NCBI GenBank assembly: GCA_003216155.1 | Contig: QCJH01000001.1 | Span: 1-64,000, forward strand | Direction: 5' to 3' | Source: Prochlorococcus sp. AG-409-A19 | GTDB lineage: Bacteria > Cyanobacteriota > Cyanobacteriia > PCC-6307 > Cyanobiaceae | Length of the DNA: 64,000 nt | In this document: positions 63,124 to 64,000 of the stretch, one piece after another | Numbering within the stretch: the first letter of the stretch is position 1 | Layout: every line of letters begins with the position of its first letter | Notes under the pieces: generated by a model | Database searches by the model: none | What the model saw: only the letters and a program-made list of their open reading frames with translations | Told to the model about the DNA's origin: nothing | Program-made: the position numbers and the translations under genes

Positions 63124-64000
63124 TTAGCAGTCTTGAAATCTCAGGCCTCCATTTACTTCTAATTGCAGTCCTGGCCCAATCATCAGAAACTGTTCCTGTA
63201 GCTCCTGTAGTCCTGTAGGAGTTAGCCAATCGAGTTGTTTTAGTAGATGCAGAGCAACAGCATGCTTTGCTCGCTTTGAACCATCCTCAACTTTTATTGC
63301 TAGTCCTATACCTTCTCCAACTCGACTTAAGCATTGAATTCCTTCTGCACCTCCCTTACTAATTAATTGACCATGAGCACGAGTCATTAATTCTGTATCA
63401 AATTTATTTTTTCCTGCGACAAGTTCTGGATATGAAAGCATAGCTCTTGAGACTTGTTCTAGCTGAGCTTGTTTTGCAGCTCCTAGATGTGCGTAGAGAA
63501 TAGCCATTTGATCAAGTCTTAGAAGCAATGTTGGAGCACCACAATCGTCTCTAGCTGCTATCAATTCGTCTGGTGGAATTCCTAGCAATTCACCAACTAG
63601 GCGAAATATTTCAATTTGGAGTGGGTGATTTCCTTGTAAGTAGTTTTGAAGATTCCAATTCATTTTTTTGCAAGTAGCAAGAAAACCTGCATGTTTTCCT
63701 GAACAGTTGTGTTGCAGGGGACTTGTAAATCCTTTTGGAATTGGACATTTAAGTGATTTGACATCAATTTCAGCATTCCATAGAAGCCTATAGGCCTCAC
63801 GTGCATGTCTATTTGTTCCGGAATGTGAGGCACAGCATATTGCCAGACCTTTTTCTCCTGACTGCATTTGTTCTGCGGCACCACTACTTATGAATGGAAG
63901 CACCTGAAAAGGTTTTAATGCCGACCTTATAAATGTCTCGAGAATTGCGTCTCCAGCTCTCATTAGGATTCTTTTTTTTATGTCGCAAACAACAGCATGA
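63124..64000 (-). CDS. L-asparaginase, type II-like (partial, extends past window)
   Basis: The frame is open through the right edge: upstream of the Met at 63963 it reads HAVVCDIKKRILM, which is part of the family fold. The true start is therefore outside the window. Visible motifs include SSGAAEQMQSGEKGLAICCA, HNCSGKHAGFLATCKKM and the end VNGGLRFQDC, typical of the Rhizobium-type asparaginase II family. It should deaminate asparagine to aspartate and ammonia. The 47-bp gap to the tRNA on its 3' side is unremarkable. Confidence 0.85.
   Translation of the reverse strand, partial: HAVVCDIKKRILMRAGDAILETFIRSALKPFQVLPFISSGAAEQMQSGEKGLAICCASHSGTNRHAREAYRLLWNAEIDVKSLKCPIPKGFTSPLQHNCSGKHAGFLATCKKMNWNLQNYLQGNHPLQIEIFRLVGELLGIPPDELIAARDDCGAPTLLLRLDQMAILYAHLGAAKQAQLEQVSRAMLSYPELVAGKNKFDTELMTRAHGQLISKGGAEGIQCLSRVGEGIGLAIKVEDGSKRAKHAVALHLLKQLDWLTPTGLQELQEQFLMIGPGLQLEVNGGLRFQDC

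Overview
The window looks like part of the chromosome of a low-light-adapted Prochlorococcus, or a very close marine picocyanobacterial relative. The DNA is AT-rich. It encodes a Pcb-type divinyl-chlorophyll antenna protein, a CrtL lycopene cyclase, and DUF1816, DUF2811 and DUF3721 proteins, and there are many tiny genes between ordinary housekeeping genes. No phycobilisome gene, insertion sequence, integrase, prophage gene or CRISPR array is visible. Identity is inferred from gene content only.

Layout. 0-1.4 kb: a degenerate Pro-like tRNA relic at the left edge, one small membrane protein and mostly non-coding DNA. 1.4-11.8 kb: a complete urea-use cluster. The ABC transporter urtABCDE and accessory genes ureEFG lie on the minus strand; ureD and the structural genes ureABC diverge on the plus strand. 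A perfect GTA-N8-TAC NtcA box sits ahead of urtA, so the cluster is probably nitrogen-controlled. 12-13.2 kb: pcb with its own terminator. 13.2-19.6 kb: a sparse zone of very small genes, hairpins, open frames without start codons and a candidate small RNA bounded by a promoter and a terminator. 19.6-28.6 kb: sulfotransferase, TauE/SafE-type permease, GltS-type symporter, a beta-hydroxyacid dehydrogenase, a GST-like protein, a metallo-beta-lactamase-fold protein with a degenerate metal motif, and an SDR. 28.7-31.3 kb: lycopene cyclase and a protochlorophyllide-reductase-like SDR that lacks the usual active-site cysteine. 31.4-36.5 kb: MscS channel, isochorismatase-like hydrolase, Fur-family regulator, two DUF3721 proteins and an ArsS-like radical SAM enzyme. 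36.6-39.6 kb: glucosylglycerol-phosphate phosphatase divergent from a glycerol-3-phosphate-dehydrogenase-like protein, which suggests compatible-solute metabolism. 39.6-43.6 kb: a two-gene SbcD/SbcC-like nuclease-ATPase pair without a zinc hook. 43.7-46.5 kb: kinase, DOMON-like protein and lytic transglycosylase in one tight operon. 46.5-49.4 kb: a conserved protein, then metY-metA for methionine synthesis. 49.5-52.2 kb: an APH/AAA fusion kinase, an AlkB-like dioxygenase and an Ala/Glu/Lys repeat protein. 52.4-58 kb: an Aap-type amino-acid ABC transporter and a SulP transporter. 58-64 kb: an FAD oxidase with no normal start codon, a CbiX chelatase, DUF2811, a GMC oxidoreductase, initiator tRNA-Met and the 3' part of an asparaginase gene.

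How it fits together: several loci serve nitrogen acquisition (urea uptake and hydrolysis, amino-acid uptake, GltS, asparaginase). Others serve light harvesting and pigments, osmolytes and methionine. The strongest unexplained signals are the candidate sRNA near 15.0 kb, the cluster of start-less small frames at 14.0-14.6 kb, the zinc-hook-less SbcCD-like pair, and the phosphatase/dehydrogenase pair with no visible glucosylglycerol-phosphate synthase.
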